64,000 bases of DNA, from positions 372,001 to 436,000 of the forward strand of contig NZ_LQIN01000023.1 in assembly GCF_001500065.1 (NCBI RefSeq), written 5' to 3'. The stretch's first letter is position 1, and the number at the start of each line of letters is the position of its first letter. Below the pieces are notes generated by a model, which made no database searches, was not told the origin of the DNA, and worked only from the letters and a program-made list of their open reading frames with translations. The stretch is from Mycobacterium sp. IS-3022 (GTDB lineage Bacteria; Actinomycetota; Actinomycetes; Mycobacteriales; Mycobacteriaceae). Below are positions 40,231-48,009 of the stretch, one piece after another. A program made the translations under genes and the position numbers.

Positions 40231-40877
40231 TGGCGCCCCGCGCGGTACTGGTCGGCTTGCCCGGGTCGGGCAAGTCGACGATCGGGCGGCGGCTGGCCAA
40301 GGCGCTCGGACTCTCGCTGCTCGACACCGACGCCGCGATCGAGGAGACCACGGGCCGCACGATCGCCGACATCTTCGCCACCGACGGTGAGCAGGAGTTC
40401 CGCCGGATCGAGGAGGAGGTCGTCCGGTCGGCGCTGCAGACCCATGACGGGGTGCTGTCGTTGGGCGGGGGCGCGGTCACCACGGCGGGTGTGCGCGAGG
40501 CGCTGGCCGGCCACACGGTGATCTACCTGGAGATCAGCGCCGCCGAGGGAGTGCGCCGGACCGGCGGCAGCACGGTACGTCCGCTGCTGGCGGGCGCCGA
40601 CCGCGACGAGAAGTTCAAAAGGCTGATGTCGCAACGGGTTCCGCTGTACCGGAAGGTGGCGACGATCCGGGTCAACACCAACCGGCGCAACCCAGGGGCG
40701 GTGGTGCGCTACATCGTCACCCGGCTGGAGAACCCCGGCGCACCCAACCCGCAGCGGCGCAAGCGTCGCCCACCCTGGCGCCGCGGACCGTCGGCGCTCA
40801 CCGCCGAACCCAGCACCGAGGCGCCGCCGTCACCGGCGGCGGTCGCCGCCCGAAACATGAAGGCAAACCGTGACTGA
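40230..40877 (+). CDS. aroK: shikimate kinase with C-terminal extension
   Basis: Shikimate kinase of 215 residues phosphorylating shikimate with ATP. Walker A GLPGSGKST (9-17), the substrate loop LLDTDAAIE (about 31-39), GQEFRRIEEE (about 54-63), GGGAV near 80 and the lid RPLLAG near 117 are all present. The domain is complete by about 170; the remaining 45 residues are a basic Pro/Arg-rich tail (QRRKRRPPWRRG...) absent from the 176-residue M. tuberculosis enzyme as I recall it. Start overlaps the aroC stop; it overlaps aroB by 8 bp. Confidence 0.96.
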   Translation: MAPRAVLVGLPGSGKSTIGRRLAKALGLSLLDTDAAIEETTGRTIADIFATDGEQEFRRIEEEVVRSALQTHDGVLSLGGGAVTTAGVREALAGHTVIYLEISAAEGVRRTGGSTVRPLLAGADRDEKFKRLMSQRVPLYRKVATIRVNTNRRNPGAVVRYIVTRLENPGAPNPQRRKRRPPWRRGPSALTAEPSTEAPPSPAAVAARNMKANRD

Positions 40878-41964
40878 ACACACCGACCCGGTCACCATGG
40901 ACGTACTCGTCGATCCGCCCTACCCCGTCATCATCGGCACCGGCCTGCTCGGCGAATTGCAACGTGCCCTCGAGGGTAGGCACAAGGTCGCGATCCTGCA
41001 CCAGCCCGTACTCGCGCAGACGGCGGAGCTCATCCGGAATACGTTGGCCGACACCGGCATCGACGCACACCGCATCGAAATTCCCGACGCCGAGAAAGGC
41101 AAGGACCTGCCGGTCGTCGGGTTCATCTGGGAAGTGCTGGGCCGCATCGGCATCGGCCGCAGGGATGCGATCGTCAGCCTCGGCGGCGGAGCGGCCACCG
41201 ACGTCGCAGGGTTCGCGGCCGCCACCTGGCTGCGCGGAATCGACATCGTGCACGTGCCGACCACGCTGCTCGCCATGGTGGACGCCGCCGTCGGCGGGAA
41301 GACCGGAATCAACACCGACGCGGGCAAGAACCTGGTCGGCGCCTTCCACCAGCCCGCCGCCGTGCTCGTCGACCTCGCCACGTTGGAGACGCTGCCACGC
41401 AACGAACTCGTCGCAGGCATGGCCGAGATCGTCAAGGCCGGTTTCATCGCCGACCCGGCCATCCTGGACCTGATCGAAAACGATCCCGAAGCCGCGCTGG
41501 ATCCCACCGGAACCGTGCTGCCCGAGCTGATTCGGCGCGCGATCGCGGTCAAGGCCGAGGTGGTCGCCGCCGACGAGAAGGAATCGCAACTGCGCGAGAT
41601 CCTCAACTACGGCCACACCCTGGCGCATGCGATCGAACGCCGCGAGCGCTACCAGTGGCGACACGGCGCGGCCGTGTCGGTGGGGCTGGTGTTCGCCGCC
41701 GAACTCGGCCGGCTCGCGGGCCGACTCGACGACGAAACCGCCGACCGGCACCGGACGGTGCTCACCGCGCTCGGCCTGCCGGTCAGTTACGACGCCGACG
41801 CGTTCCCCGAGTTGCTGGAGACCATGGCGGGAGACAAGAAGACCCGCGCGGGCGTGCTGCGGTTCGTCGTACTCGACGGCCTCGGCAAGCCGGGACGTCT
41901 GGAGGGTCCAGATCCGTCACTTCTTGCGGCGGCATACGCAGAAATAGGAGCGGTGGCGTCATGA
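40870..41964 (+). CDS. aroB: 3-dehydroquinate synthase
   Basis: NAD- and zinc-dependent dehydroquinate synthase of 364 residues. SLGGGAATDVAGFAAATWLRG (about 98-118) binds NAD, PTTLLAMVDAAVGGKTGIN lies near 131, and metal ligands fall in NELVAGMAEIVKAG, NYGHTLAHAIE (about 247) and RHGAAVSVGL (about 263). GTG 40870 overlaps aroK by 8 bp, and the stop overlaps the aroQ ATG by 4 bp. Confidence 0.97.
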   Translation: MTEHTDPVTMDVLVDPPYPVIIGTGLLGELQRALEGRHKVAILHQPVLAQTAELIRNTLADTGIDAHRIEIPDAEKGKDLPVVGFIWEVLGRIGIGRRDAIVSLGGGAATDVAGFAAATWLRGIDIVHVPTTLLAMVDAAVGGKTGINTDAGKNLVGAFHQPAAVLVDLATLETLPRNELVAGMAEIVKAGFIADPAILDLIENDPEAALDPTGTVLPELIRRAIAVKAEVVAADEKESQLREILNYGHTLAHAIERRERYQWRHGAAVSVGLVFAAELGRLAGRLDDETADRHRTVLTALGLPVSYDADAFPELLETMAGDKKTRAGVLRFVVLDGLGKPGRLEGPDPSLLAAAYAEIGAVAS

Positions 41965-42443
41965 CCGCAACGGTGCTGATCCTCAACGGCCCCAACCTCG
42001 GTCGGCTGGGCCGCCGCGAACCCGACGTGTACGGCAGCACCACGCACGACGAACTGGTCGCGCTCGTCGAGCGTGAGGCCGAGGAGTTGGGCCTGAAAGC
42101 CGTTGTGCGCCAGAGCGACAGCGAGGCCGACCTGCTCGGCTGGATTCACGCCGCCGCCGACGCGGGAGATCCGGTGATCCTCAATGCCGGTGCGCTGACC
42201 CACACATCGGTGGCGCTGCGCGACGCGTGCACGGAACTGCGTGCGCCGCTGATCGAGGTGCACATCTCGAACGTGCACGCCCGCGAGGAATTTCGGCACC
42301 ACTCGTACCTGAGCGCGGTGGCCACCGGCGTGATCGTCGGCCTCGGCGTGCAGGGCTATGTGCTGGCTCTGCGGTATTTGGCCGATGTCGGCTACACGCG
42401 GTCGTCGCGGGGCGCGGCTTCGGTGGACCCGTCGGCGTCCTGA
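41961..42443 (+). CDS. aroQ: type II 3-dehydroquinate dehydratase
   Basis: Type II dehydroquinase of 160 residues acting as a dodecamer. NGPNLGRLGRREPDVYG (about 9-25) contains the catalytic Tyr and Arg loop, NAGALTHTSVALRDA the substrate loop, and EVHISNVHAREEFRHHS the catalytic His. It is somewhat longer than the roughly 146-residue relatives because of a Ser/Ala-rich tail. Its 3' end overlaps the convergent membrane-protein gene by 52 bp, an unusually long tail-to-tail overlap that falls mainly in this extra tail. Confidence 0.96.
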   Translation: MTATVLILNGPNLGRLGRREPDVYGSTTHDELVALVEREAEELGLKAVVRQSDSEADLLGWIHAAADAGDPVILNAGALTHTSVALRDACTELRAPLIEVHISNVHAREEFRHHSYLSAVATGVIVGLGVQGYVLALRYLADVGYTRSSRGAASVDPSAS

Positions 42444-42937
42444 CGGCCGACGGCGGCGAACACGTCGGTGTCGGCGCGCTCGTCATCGTGGGCGTGGTGC
42501 AGATGCGGTGTCTGGTCGGCCTTGCGGTCGATGAGGTAGCGGCCGAGCGCCACACCTGCGATCGCCATCAGGAACACCACCAGCGCGGTGAACGCCGCGA
42601 ACGTGGTGACCTCGTTGAGGAGCGCCTCGACATAGAGACTCTTGTAGAAGAGTCCGATGAACCACGCCACCGCGCCGCTGACGATCCCGGCGAACAGGCC
42701 CGACAGCAGCCAGACCATCGCCAGGTCGCCGCGGCGGTCCGGGTCCGGGTTGGCGCGGGCGTCGGCCCGGCCGTCGATCACCCCCCAGACAAACGCGGCG
42801 ATCGCGAACAGCACCACCAGCACGACGCTGATCAGCCCTGCCTTGGTTTCCCACGCGTTGATCAGCGTTCCCTGCAGCAATCGCACGATCACCATCAGGG
42901 TCGCGAACACCAGTCCGCGCAGCAACCACTTACTCAT
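42392..42937 (-). CDS. B-4DMT/Rv2536-type membrane protein
   Basis: Membrane protein of 181 residues with four TM helices (LLRGLVFATLMVIVRLLQGTL, LISVVLVVLFAIAAFVWGVI, LAMVWLLSGLFAGIVSGAVAWFIGL, TFAAFTALVVFLMAIAGVALG) and a His/Asp-rich cytosolic tail (TPHLHHAHDDERAD). It corresponds in position to Rv2536 between aroQ and pepQ, annotated as a possible transporter; no substrate is known. The last 17 codons overlap the aroQ end. It is divergent from pepQ by 33 bp. Confidence 0.82.
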   Translation of the reverse strand: MSKWLLRGLVFATLMVIVRLLQGTLINAWETKAGLISVVLVVLFAIAAFVWGVIDGRADARANPDPDRRGDLAMVWLLSGLFAGIVSGAVAWFIGLFYKSLYVEALLNEVTTFAAFTALVVFLMAIAGVALGRYLIDRKADQTPHLHHAHDDERADTDVFAAVGRQDADGSTEAAPRDDRV

Positions 42938-42970
42938 GGGGCCTCACCTTAGCGAGTAGCGTCATCGACC

Positions 42971-44074
42971 GTGACTATTTCACAGCGCCGAGACCGGTTG
43001 CGCGAGCGCCTCGCCAGCGCCGGGGTCGACGCGATGCTGGTTTCGGATCTGGTCAACGTGCGGTATCTGTGCGGGTTCACCGGCTCCAACGCCGCCCTGC
43101 TCATCCGGGTGGACGGGAAGGACGCGGAAACGCCGGTGCTGGCCACCGACGGCCGCTACCGCACGCAGGCGGCGCAGCAGGCACCGGACGCCGAGATCGT
43201 CATCGAGCGGGCCTGCGGACCGCACCTCGTGCGGCGTGCCGCCGCCGACGGGGTGCGTCGGCTCGGCTTCGAGAGTCACGTGGTGACCGTCGACGCGTTC
43301 TCCGCGCTGACCGCTGCCGCCGGAGAGCAGACCGAGCTGGTGCGCGCCGCCGGCACGGTCGAGGCGCTTCGCGAAGTCAAGGACGCGGGGGAGGTCGCGC
43401 TGCTGCGGCTGGCGTGCGAGGCCGCCGACGCGGCATTGCGGGATCTCGTCGACGGCGGCGGACTGCGGGTGGGCCGGACGGAGAAGGAGGTCAGTCGTGA
43501 GCTCGAGTCGCTGATGCTCGAGCACGGCGCCGACGGCGCATCGTTCGAGACGATCGTGGCGGCCGGGCCGAACTCGGCGATCCCGCATCACCGGCCCACC
43601 GACGCGGTGCTGGGCGCAGGTGACTTCGTCAAGATCGACTTCGGCGCGCTGGTCAGCGGCTACCACTCGGATATGACCCGGACCTTCGTGCTCGCACCGG
43701 CCGCGCAGTGGCAGCGCGACCTCTACGAACTGGTCGCCACCGCACAACGCGCCGGCCGGGAGGCGCTCGCGCCCGGGGTGTCGCTCAAGGAGGTCGACGC
43801 AGCGTCGCGTCGCGTCATCGCCGATGCCGGCTATGCCGACAACTTCGGACATGGGCTCGGGCACGGGGTGGGTCTGCAGATCCACGAAGCGCCGGGGATC
43901 AACGCGGCGGCCGCCGGTACACTGCTTGCTGGCTCCGCGGTGACCGTGGAACCCGGTGTCTATCTGCCCGACCGTGGCGGTGTCCGCATCGAGGACACGC
44001 TCGTAGTGGCGGGCTCCCAAGACGACACCTCCGACTTGCTTACCCGGTTCCCGAAGGAACTGGCCATCCTCTGA
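42971..44074 (+). CDS. pepQ: Xaa-Pro peptidase, M24 family
   Basis: Cytosolic dinuclear-metal aminopeptidase/dipeptidase of 367 residues (creatinase fold). An N-terminal domain of 130 residues is followed by the pita-bread core with metal ligands KIDFGALVSGYHSDMTRTF (two Asp, about 218-236), GHGLGHGVGLQIHE (His, about 296), VTVEPGVYLP (Glu) and RIEDTLVV (Glu). It removes residues next to proline. GTG 42971; a TAGCGT hexamer ends 9 bp upstream. It is followed after 17 bp by efp, the usual pepQ-efp-nusB order. Confidence 0.93.
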   Translation: MTISQRRDRLRERLASAGVDAMLVSDLVNVRYLCGFTGSNAALLIRVDGKDAETPVLATDGRYRTQAAQQAPDAEIVIERACGPHLVRRAAADGVRRLGFESHVVTVDAFSALTAAAGEQTELVRAAGTVEALREVKDAGEVALLRLACEAADAALRDLVDGGGLRVGRTEKEVSRELESLMLEHGADGASFETIVAAGPNSAIPHHRPTDAVLGAGDFVKIDFGALVSGYHSDMTRTFVLAPAAQWQRDLYELVATAQRAGREALAPGVSLKEVDAASRRVIADAGYADNFGHGLGHGVGLQIHEAPGINAAAAGTLLAGSAVTVEPGVYLPDRGGVRIEDTLVVAGSQDDTSDLLTRFPKELAIL

Positions 44075-44091
44075 CAGGAGAACAACCGACC

Positions 44092-44655
44092 GTGGCAACG
44101 ACCGCCGACTTCAAGAATGGGCTCGTCCTGGTGATCGACGGCCAACTCTGGCAGATCATCGAGTTCCAGCACGTCAAACCGGGCAAGGGGCCGGCCTTCG
44201 TGCGCACCAAGCTCAAGAACGTGGTCTCCGGCAAGACCGTCGACAAGACCTACAACGCCGGGGTGAAGGTCGAAACCGCGACGGTCGACCGGCGCGACGC
44301 GACCTATCTCTACCGCGACGGCTCCGACTTCGTGTTCATGGACTCCCAGGACTACGAGCAGCATCCGCTGCCCGAGTCGCTGGTCGGCCGCGCCGCCGAT
44401 TTCCTGCTCGAGAGCATGCCGGTGCAGATCGCCTTTCACGACGGTTCGCCGCTGTACCTCGAGTTGCCGGTCACCGTCGAACTCGAAGTGACGCACACGG
44501 AGCCGGGGCTGCAAGGCGATCGTTCCAGTGCCGGCACCAAACCCGCCACGGTGCAGACCGGCGCCGAGATCCAGGTGCCGCTGTTCATCAACACCGGCGA
44601 CCGGCTCAAGGTCGACTCGCGTGACGGCAGCTATCTGGGTCGGGTGAATGCCTGA
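44092..44655 (+). CDS. efp: translation elongation factor P
   Basis: Elongation factor P of 187 residues, rescuing ribosomes stalled at polyproline. Three OB-like domains are complete. The tip loop of domain I carries Lys in HVKPGKGPAF (about 28-37), and the C-terminal domain has the family signature GLQGDRSSAGTKPATVQTGAEIQVPLFI. GTG 44092 with CAGGAG at 44075-44080 gives M-A-T-T-A-D-F-K-N-G. It overlaps nusB by 8 bp. Confidence 0.97.
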   Translation: MATTADFKNGLVLVIDGQLWQIIEFQHVKPGKGPAFVRTKLKNVVSGKTVDKTYNAGVKVETATVDRRDATYLYRDGSDFVFMDSQDYEQHPLPESLVGRAADFLLESMPVQIAFHDGSPLYLELPVTVELEVTHTEPGLQGDRSSAGTKPATVQTGAEIQVPLFINTGDRLKVDSRDGSYLGRVNA

Positions 44656-45133
44656 CCGGCGAGGAGACCGGGGCCGCCATCAGGCCCGCAAACGCGCCGT
44701 CGACCTGCTCTTCGAGGCCGAGGCGCGCGGGCTCACCTCGGCGGAGGTGGCAGAGGCACGCAATGCCTTGGCGGAGAACGAGTCCGACGTGGCGCCGCTG
44801 AACCCGTACACCGTGACAGTGGCTCGGGGCGTCACCGAGCATTCCGCGCACATCGACGATCTGATCGCCGCACACCTTCAAGGGTGGACGCTGGAGCGGT
44901 TGCCTGCCGTCGATCGCGCGATACTGCGGGTGGCGGTGTGGGAGCTGCTGCACGCCGACGATGTGCCCGAGCCGGTCGCCGTCGACGAGGCGGTCGAACT
45001 GGCCAAGCAGTTGTCGACCGACGACTCACCGGGTTTCGTCAACGGCGTACTGGGTCAGGTGATGCTCGTGACGCCGCAGATCCGGGCCGCCGCGCAGGCG
45101 GTGCGCGGAGCCGGCGACGGGGGCGCGGGCTAG
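44648..45133 (+). CDS. nusB: transcription antitermination protein NusB
   Basis: All-helical NusB of 161 residues that joins NusE on boxA RNA for rRNA antitermination. Visible are RHQARKRAVDLLFEAEARG (about 10-28), VARGVTEHSAHIDDLIAAHLQGW, RLPAVDRAILRVAVWELLH and VAVDEAVELAKQLSTDDSPGFVNGVLG, the conserved C-terminal motif. ATG 44648 overlaps efp by 8 bp. The stop overlaps that of the convergent hydrolase gene by 4 bp. Confidence 0.96.
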   Translation: MPDRRGDRGRHQARKRAVDLLFEAEARGLTSAEVAEARNALAENESDVAPLNPYTVTVARGVTEHSAHIDDLIAAHLQGWTLERLPAVDRAILRVAVWELLHADDVPEPVAVDEAVELAKQLSTDDSPGFVNGVLGQVMLVTPQIRAAAQAVRGAGDGGAG

Positions 45134-46332
45134 ATGTCGAGTGCTTGGTAGGTCCGTCGGACGAACTTCGGCTGCGCGCTCTGGAGTTTGGCCAGCGACG
45201 TGTTGCCGGCGATCGCGGCGGCGTCGACGTTTCGATCGGGAAGGTTCTGAATCAGATAGATCAGGATCAGGTCCGCCGACGGGTCGGCCTGCCACCAGGT
45301 GCCGTAGGCGCCGGGCCAACTGAAGGTGCCCAGCCCGCCCGGCCCGAACAGCTGGCGTGACTTCGCGGGGTCGGTGACCACCGACAGGTTCAACCCGAAG
45401 CCGCGGCCCACCCAGAACGGCGCCCCGAGGAAGTTCTGGTGCTTCTGCTCGTCGGTGAGCCGGTCGGTGCGCATCAACCGCACCGACTCCTCCGACAGCA
45501 CGCGGACGCCGTCCAGCGCGCCGCCGGCCAACAGCATGCGCGCGAAGCGCAGGTAGTCGTCGACCGTCGACCACAGGCCTGCGCCGCCGGCGCAGAACGC
45601 GGGATCGGTGATCGGTGCGGGGCCCATCACGTCGTGCCGAAGCGCGTTGTCGTGGTCGAGCCTGTACATCGTCGCGGCGCGGCGCCGTCCCTGCGTGCCC
45701 ACCGAAAATCCGGTGTCCGTCATCTGCAGCGGCTCGAAGATCCGCTCGCGCAGCACGTCGCCCAGCGGTCTGCCCTCGATCCGCGACAACGCGATACCCA
45801 ACACGTCGGTGGCGTGGCTGTAGGTGAGCCGTTCGCCGGGCTGGTGCACCAGCGGAAGCTGTGCCAGCTCGGCCAGCCAGCGGTCCTGATCCTGGCGAAA
45901 CGACAACCTGCCGTACGCCCGGCTCAGCGGGCCGAGCACCGAGAACGGATATGCCAGGCCGCTGCGGTGCGTCATGAGATCGTCGATCGTGATGGGCCGG
46001 CGGGCCGGCATCGTCTTGTCGAGCTCACCCCGCGGGTCGAGCAGCACCCGCATGTCGCCGAGTTCGGGCAGCCACCGCGCGACGGGATCGGTGAGCGCGA
46101 GCCTGCCCTCGTCGACGAGGCTCATCGCGGCCGCGACGGTGACCGGTTTGGTCATCGAGGCGATGCGGAAGATGGTGTCGCGCTGCATCGGCAGCCCGGC
46201 GTCGACGTCGCGATGGCCCAACTCGTTGACCTGACGTATCTCACCTGCGTGCCACACCAGGGTCACGGCGCCGGCGAGGAGCCCGGCGTCGATCGCCTCG
46301 CGGATGGACGCTTGGTTGCCGTCGAGTTTCAT
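45130..46332 (-). CDS. beta-lactamase-fold serine hydrolase (esterase)
   Basis: Class C beta-lactamase-like hydrolase of 400 residues. The nucleophile motif is ASMTKPVT near 58 (S-x-x-K), the Tyr motif LTYSHATD near 171 (Y-x-H variant) and the third motif lies in LGTFSWPGAYGTWW near 343. These are esterase-like features of the EstB/LipD group rather than those of an antibiotic hydrolase. There is no signal peptide, so it is likely cytosolic. ATG 46332 is chosen; the 46401 start adds residues with no match to the fold. It separates nusB from the pyr operon. Confidence 0.83.
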   Translation of the reverse strand: MKLDGNQASIREAIDAGLLAGAVTLVWHAGEIRQVNELGHRDVDAGLPMQRDTIFRIASMTKPVTVAAAMSLVDEGRLALTDPVARWLPELGDMRVLLDPRGELDKTMPARRPITIDDLMTHRSGLAYPFSVLGPLSRAYGRLSFRQDQDRWLAELAQLPLVHQPGERLTYSHATDVLGIALSRIEGRPLGDVLRERIFEPLQMTDTGFSVGTQGRRRAATMYRLDHDNALRHDVMGPAPITDPAFCAGGAGLWSTVDDYLRFARMLLAGGALDGVRVLSEESVRLMRTDRLTDEQKHQNFLGAPFWVGRGFGLNLSVVTDPAKSRQLFGPGGLGTFSWPGAYGTWWQADPSADLILIYLIQNLPDRNVDAAAIAGNTSLAKLQSAQPKFVRRTYQALDI

Positions 46333-46440
46333 CGCGGCCAAGCCTACTGAGGTGGCGGGCGGATTCAGCGCGGCCGTGGCGTCGTTCAGACTCCCGCGCA
46401 CCGGGTGCTAAGCTCGCCGCAGTTTCGACGTCCTTTAAAG

Positions 46441-46470
46441 AGCCGTCCAGAGAGGCGGAGAAGGAGGTCA
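46441..46470 (+). promoter_or_regulatory. putative PyrR-binding leader element of the pyr operon
   Basis: GTCCAGAGAGGC (46445-46456) matches the loop PyrR recognises in pyr mRNA (UCCAGAGAGGCU as I recall) and is flanked by short complementary CCG/CGG segments. It directly abuts the AAGGAGG ribosome-binding site of pyrR, so UMP-bound PyrR could block translation initiation, as reported for M. smegmatis. Confidence 0.65.
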
Positions 46471-46477
46471 GAGTCGC

Positions 46478-47062
46478 TTGGGCGCGCAGTCAGAGTCCTC
46501 AGGCACCGACCGGGAGTTGATGTCCGCAGCGGACGTCGGTCGGACCATCTCCCGCATCGCCCATCAGATCATCGAGAAGACCGCACTCGACGGCCCCGAT
46601 GCACCCCGCGTGATCCTGCTCGGCATTCCGACCCGGGGCGTCACCCTGGCCACTCGGCTCGCCGAGAAGATCAAGGAGTTCTCCGGGGTGGCGGTGCCGC
46701 ACGGCGCCCTGGACAACACGCTCTACCGCGACGATCTCGACTTCAAGCCACCCCGCGCGCTGGAGGAGACCTCGATTCCCGAGGGCGGCATCGACCAGGC
46801 CCTGGTGGTCCTCGTCGACGACGTGCTCTACACCGGCCGCTCGGTTCGTTCGGCGCTGGATGCGCTGCGCGACATCGGCAGGCCGAGGGCCGTGCAGCTG
46901 GCGGTGCTGGTCGACCGCGGCCACCGGGAGCTGCCGCTGCGCGCCGACTACGTGGGCAAGAACGTGCCCACGTCCCGCACCGAGAACGTCAAGGTCCGGC
47001 TCGCTGAAATAGATGGAGCTGACGGCATCTCTCTCGCGCCTCACGGAGGTCCGATCCGGTGA
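46478..47062 (+). CDS. pyrR: bifunctional pyr operon regulator / uracil phosphoribosyltransferase
   Basis: PyrR of 194 residues: an RNA-binding regulator of pyrimidine synthesis with residual UPRTase activity. The PRPP loop is VVLVDDVLYTGRSVRSA near 110, LLGIPTRGVTLA near 49 and the C-terminal ADYVGKNVPTSRTENVKV near 152. Basic residues around the dimer face serve RNA contact in the family. TTG 46478 follows AAGGAGG by 10 bp and gives M-G-A-Q-S, as in relatives. It is first gene of pyrR-pyrB-pyrC-(PH-like)-carA-carB-pyrF; the GTG of pyrB overlaps its stop. Confidence 0.95.
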   Translation: MGAQSESSGTDRELMSAADVGRTISRIAHQIIEKTALDGPDAPRVILLGIPTRGVTLATRLAEKIKEFSGVAVPHGALDNTLYRDDLDFKPPRALEETSIPEGGIDQALVVLVDDVLYTGRSVRSALDALRDIGRPRAVQLAVLVDRGHRELPLRADYVGKNVPTSRTENVKVRLAEIDGADGISLAPHGGPIR

Positions 47063-48009
47063 AACATCTGCTCTCGGCCGCTGATCTGTCGCGCGATGAC
47101 GCGTTGGCGATCCTCGACAACGCCGACCGCTTCAGCCAGGCGCTGCTCGGCCGCGAAGTCAAGAAACTGCCGACCCTTCGCGGGCGCACCATCATCACGA
47201 TGTTCTACGAGAACTCCACCCGCACCCGGGTCTCGTTCGAGGTCGCGGGCAAGTGGATGAGCGCGGACGTGATCAACGTCAGCGCGTCGGGATCGTCGGT
47301 GTCCAAAGGGGAGTCGCTGCGAGACACCGCGCTGACCCTGCGCGCCGCCGGCGCCGACGCACTGATCCTGCGGCACCCCGCCTCGGGAGCGCCGCAGCAA
47401 CTCGCCGAGTGGACGGCCACTGACGACGGGCACGGCCCGGCGGTCATCAACGCCGGCGACGGCACCCACGAGCACCCCACCCAGGCGCTGCTCGACGCGC
47501 TCACCATCCGCCAGCGACTCGGCGACATTGACGGCAAGCGGGTGGTGATCGTCGGCGATGTCCTGCACAGCCGGGTGGCACGCTCCAACGTGCTGCTGCT
47601 GCACACCCTCGGCGCCGAAGTGGTCCTGGTCGCGCCGCCCACGCTGCTGCCGATCGGGGTTGACGGCTGGCCGGTCACGGTGTCGCACAACCTCGACGCC
47701 GAACTGCCGATCGCCGATGCGGTACTGATGCTGCGGGTGCAGGCCGAGCGGATGAACGGCGGCTTCTTCCCGTCGGCCAGGGAGTACTCGGTGCTCTACG
47801 GGTTGTCCGAGAAGCGGCAGGCGTTGCTGCCCGCCAGCGCGGTGGTGCTGCACCCGGGCCCGATGGTCCGCGGTATGGAGATCGCGTTCTCCGTCGCCGA
47901 CTCCTCGCAATCGGCGGTGCTGCAACAGGTTTCCAACGGCGTGCACATCCGGATGGCGGTGCTGTTCCACTTGCTCGTCGGCGCCGAAGAGGAAGCGATC
48001 AGCGCATGA
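47059..48009 (+). CDS. pyrB: aspartate carbamoyltransferase catalytic subunit
   Basis: ATCase of 316 residues joining carbamoyl phosphate and aspartate. The carbamoyl-phosphate site is FYENSTRTRVSFE (about 49-61), the SKGESLRDT loop lies near 82, HPASGAP near 111, DGTHEHPTQALLD near 135, and LHPGPMVRGMEI near 268. No regulatory subunit gene (pyrI) is present, as usual in actinobacteria. GTG 47059 overlaps pyrR by 4 bp; the stop overlaps the pyrC ATG. Confidence 0.97.
   Translation: MKHLLSAADLSRDDALAILDNADRFSQALLGREVKKLPTLRGRTIITMFYENSTRTRVSFEVAGKWMSADVINVSASGSSVSKGESLRDTALTLRAAGADALILRHPASGAPQQLAEWTATDDGHGPAVINAGDGTHEHPTQALLDALTIRQRLGDIDGKRVVIVGDVLHSRVARSNVLLLHTLGAEVVLVAPPTLLPIGVDGWPVTVSHNLDAELPIADAVLMLRVQAERMNGGFFPSAREYSVLYGLSEKRQALLPASAVVLHPGPMVRGMEIAFSVADSSQSAVLQQVSNGVHIRMAVLFHLLVGAEEEAISA

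Noticed and set aside
45130..46332. Antibiotic-hydrolysing beta-lactamase
   Set aside because: It has the S-x-x-K fold motif but an esterase-like Tyr motif and no signal peptide, so a resistance role is not supported.
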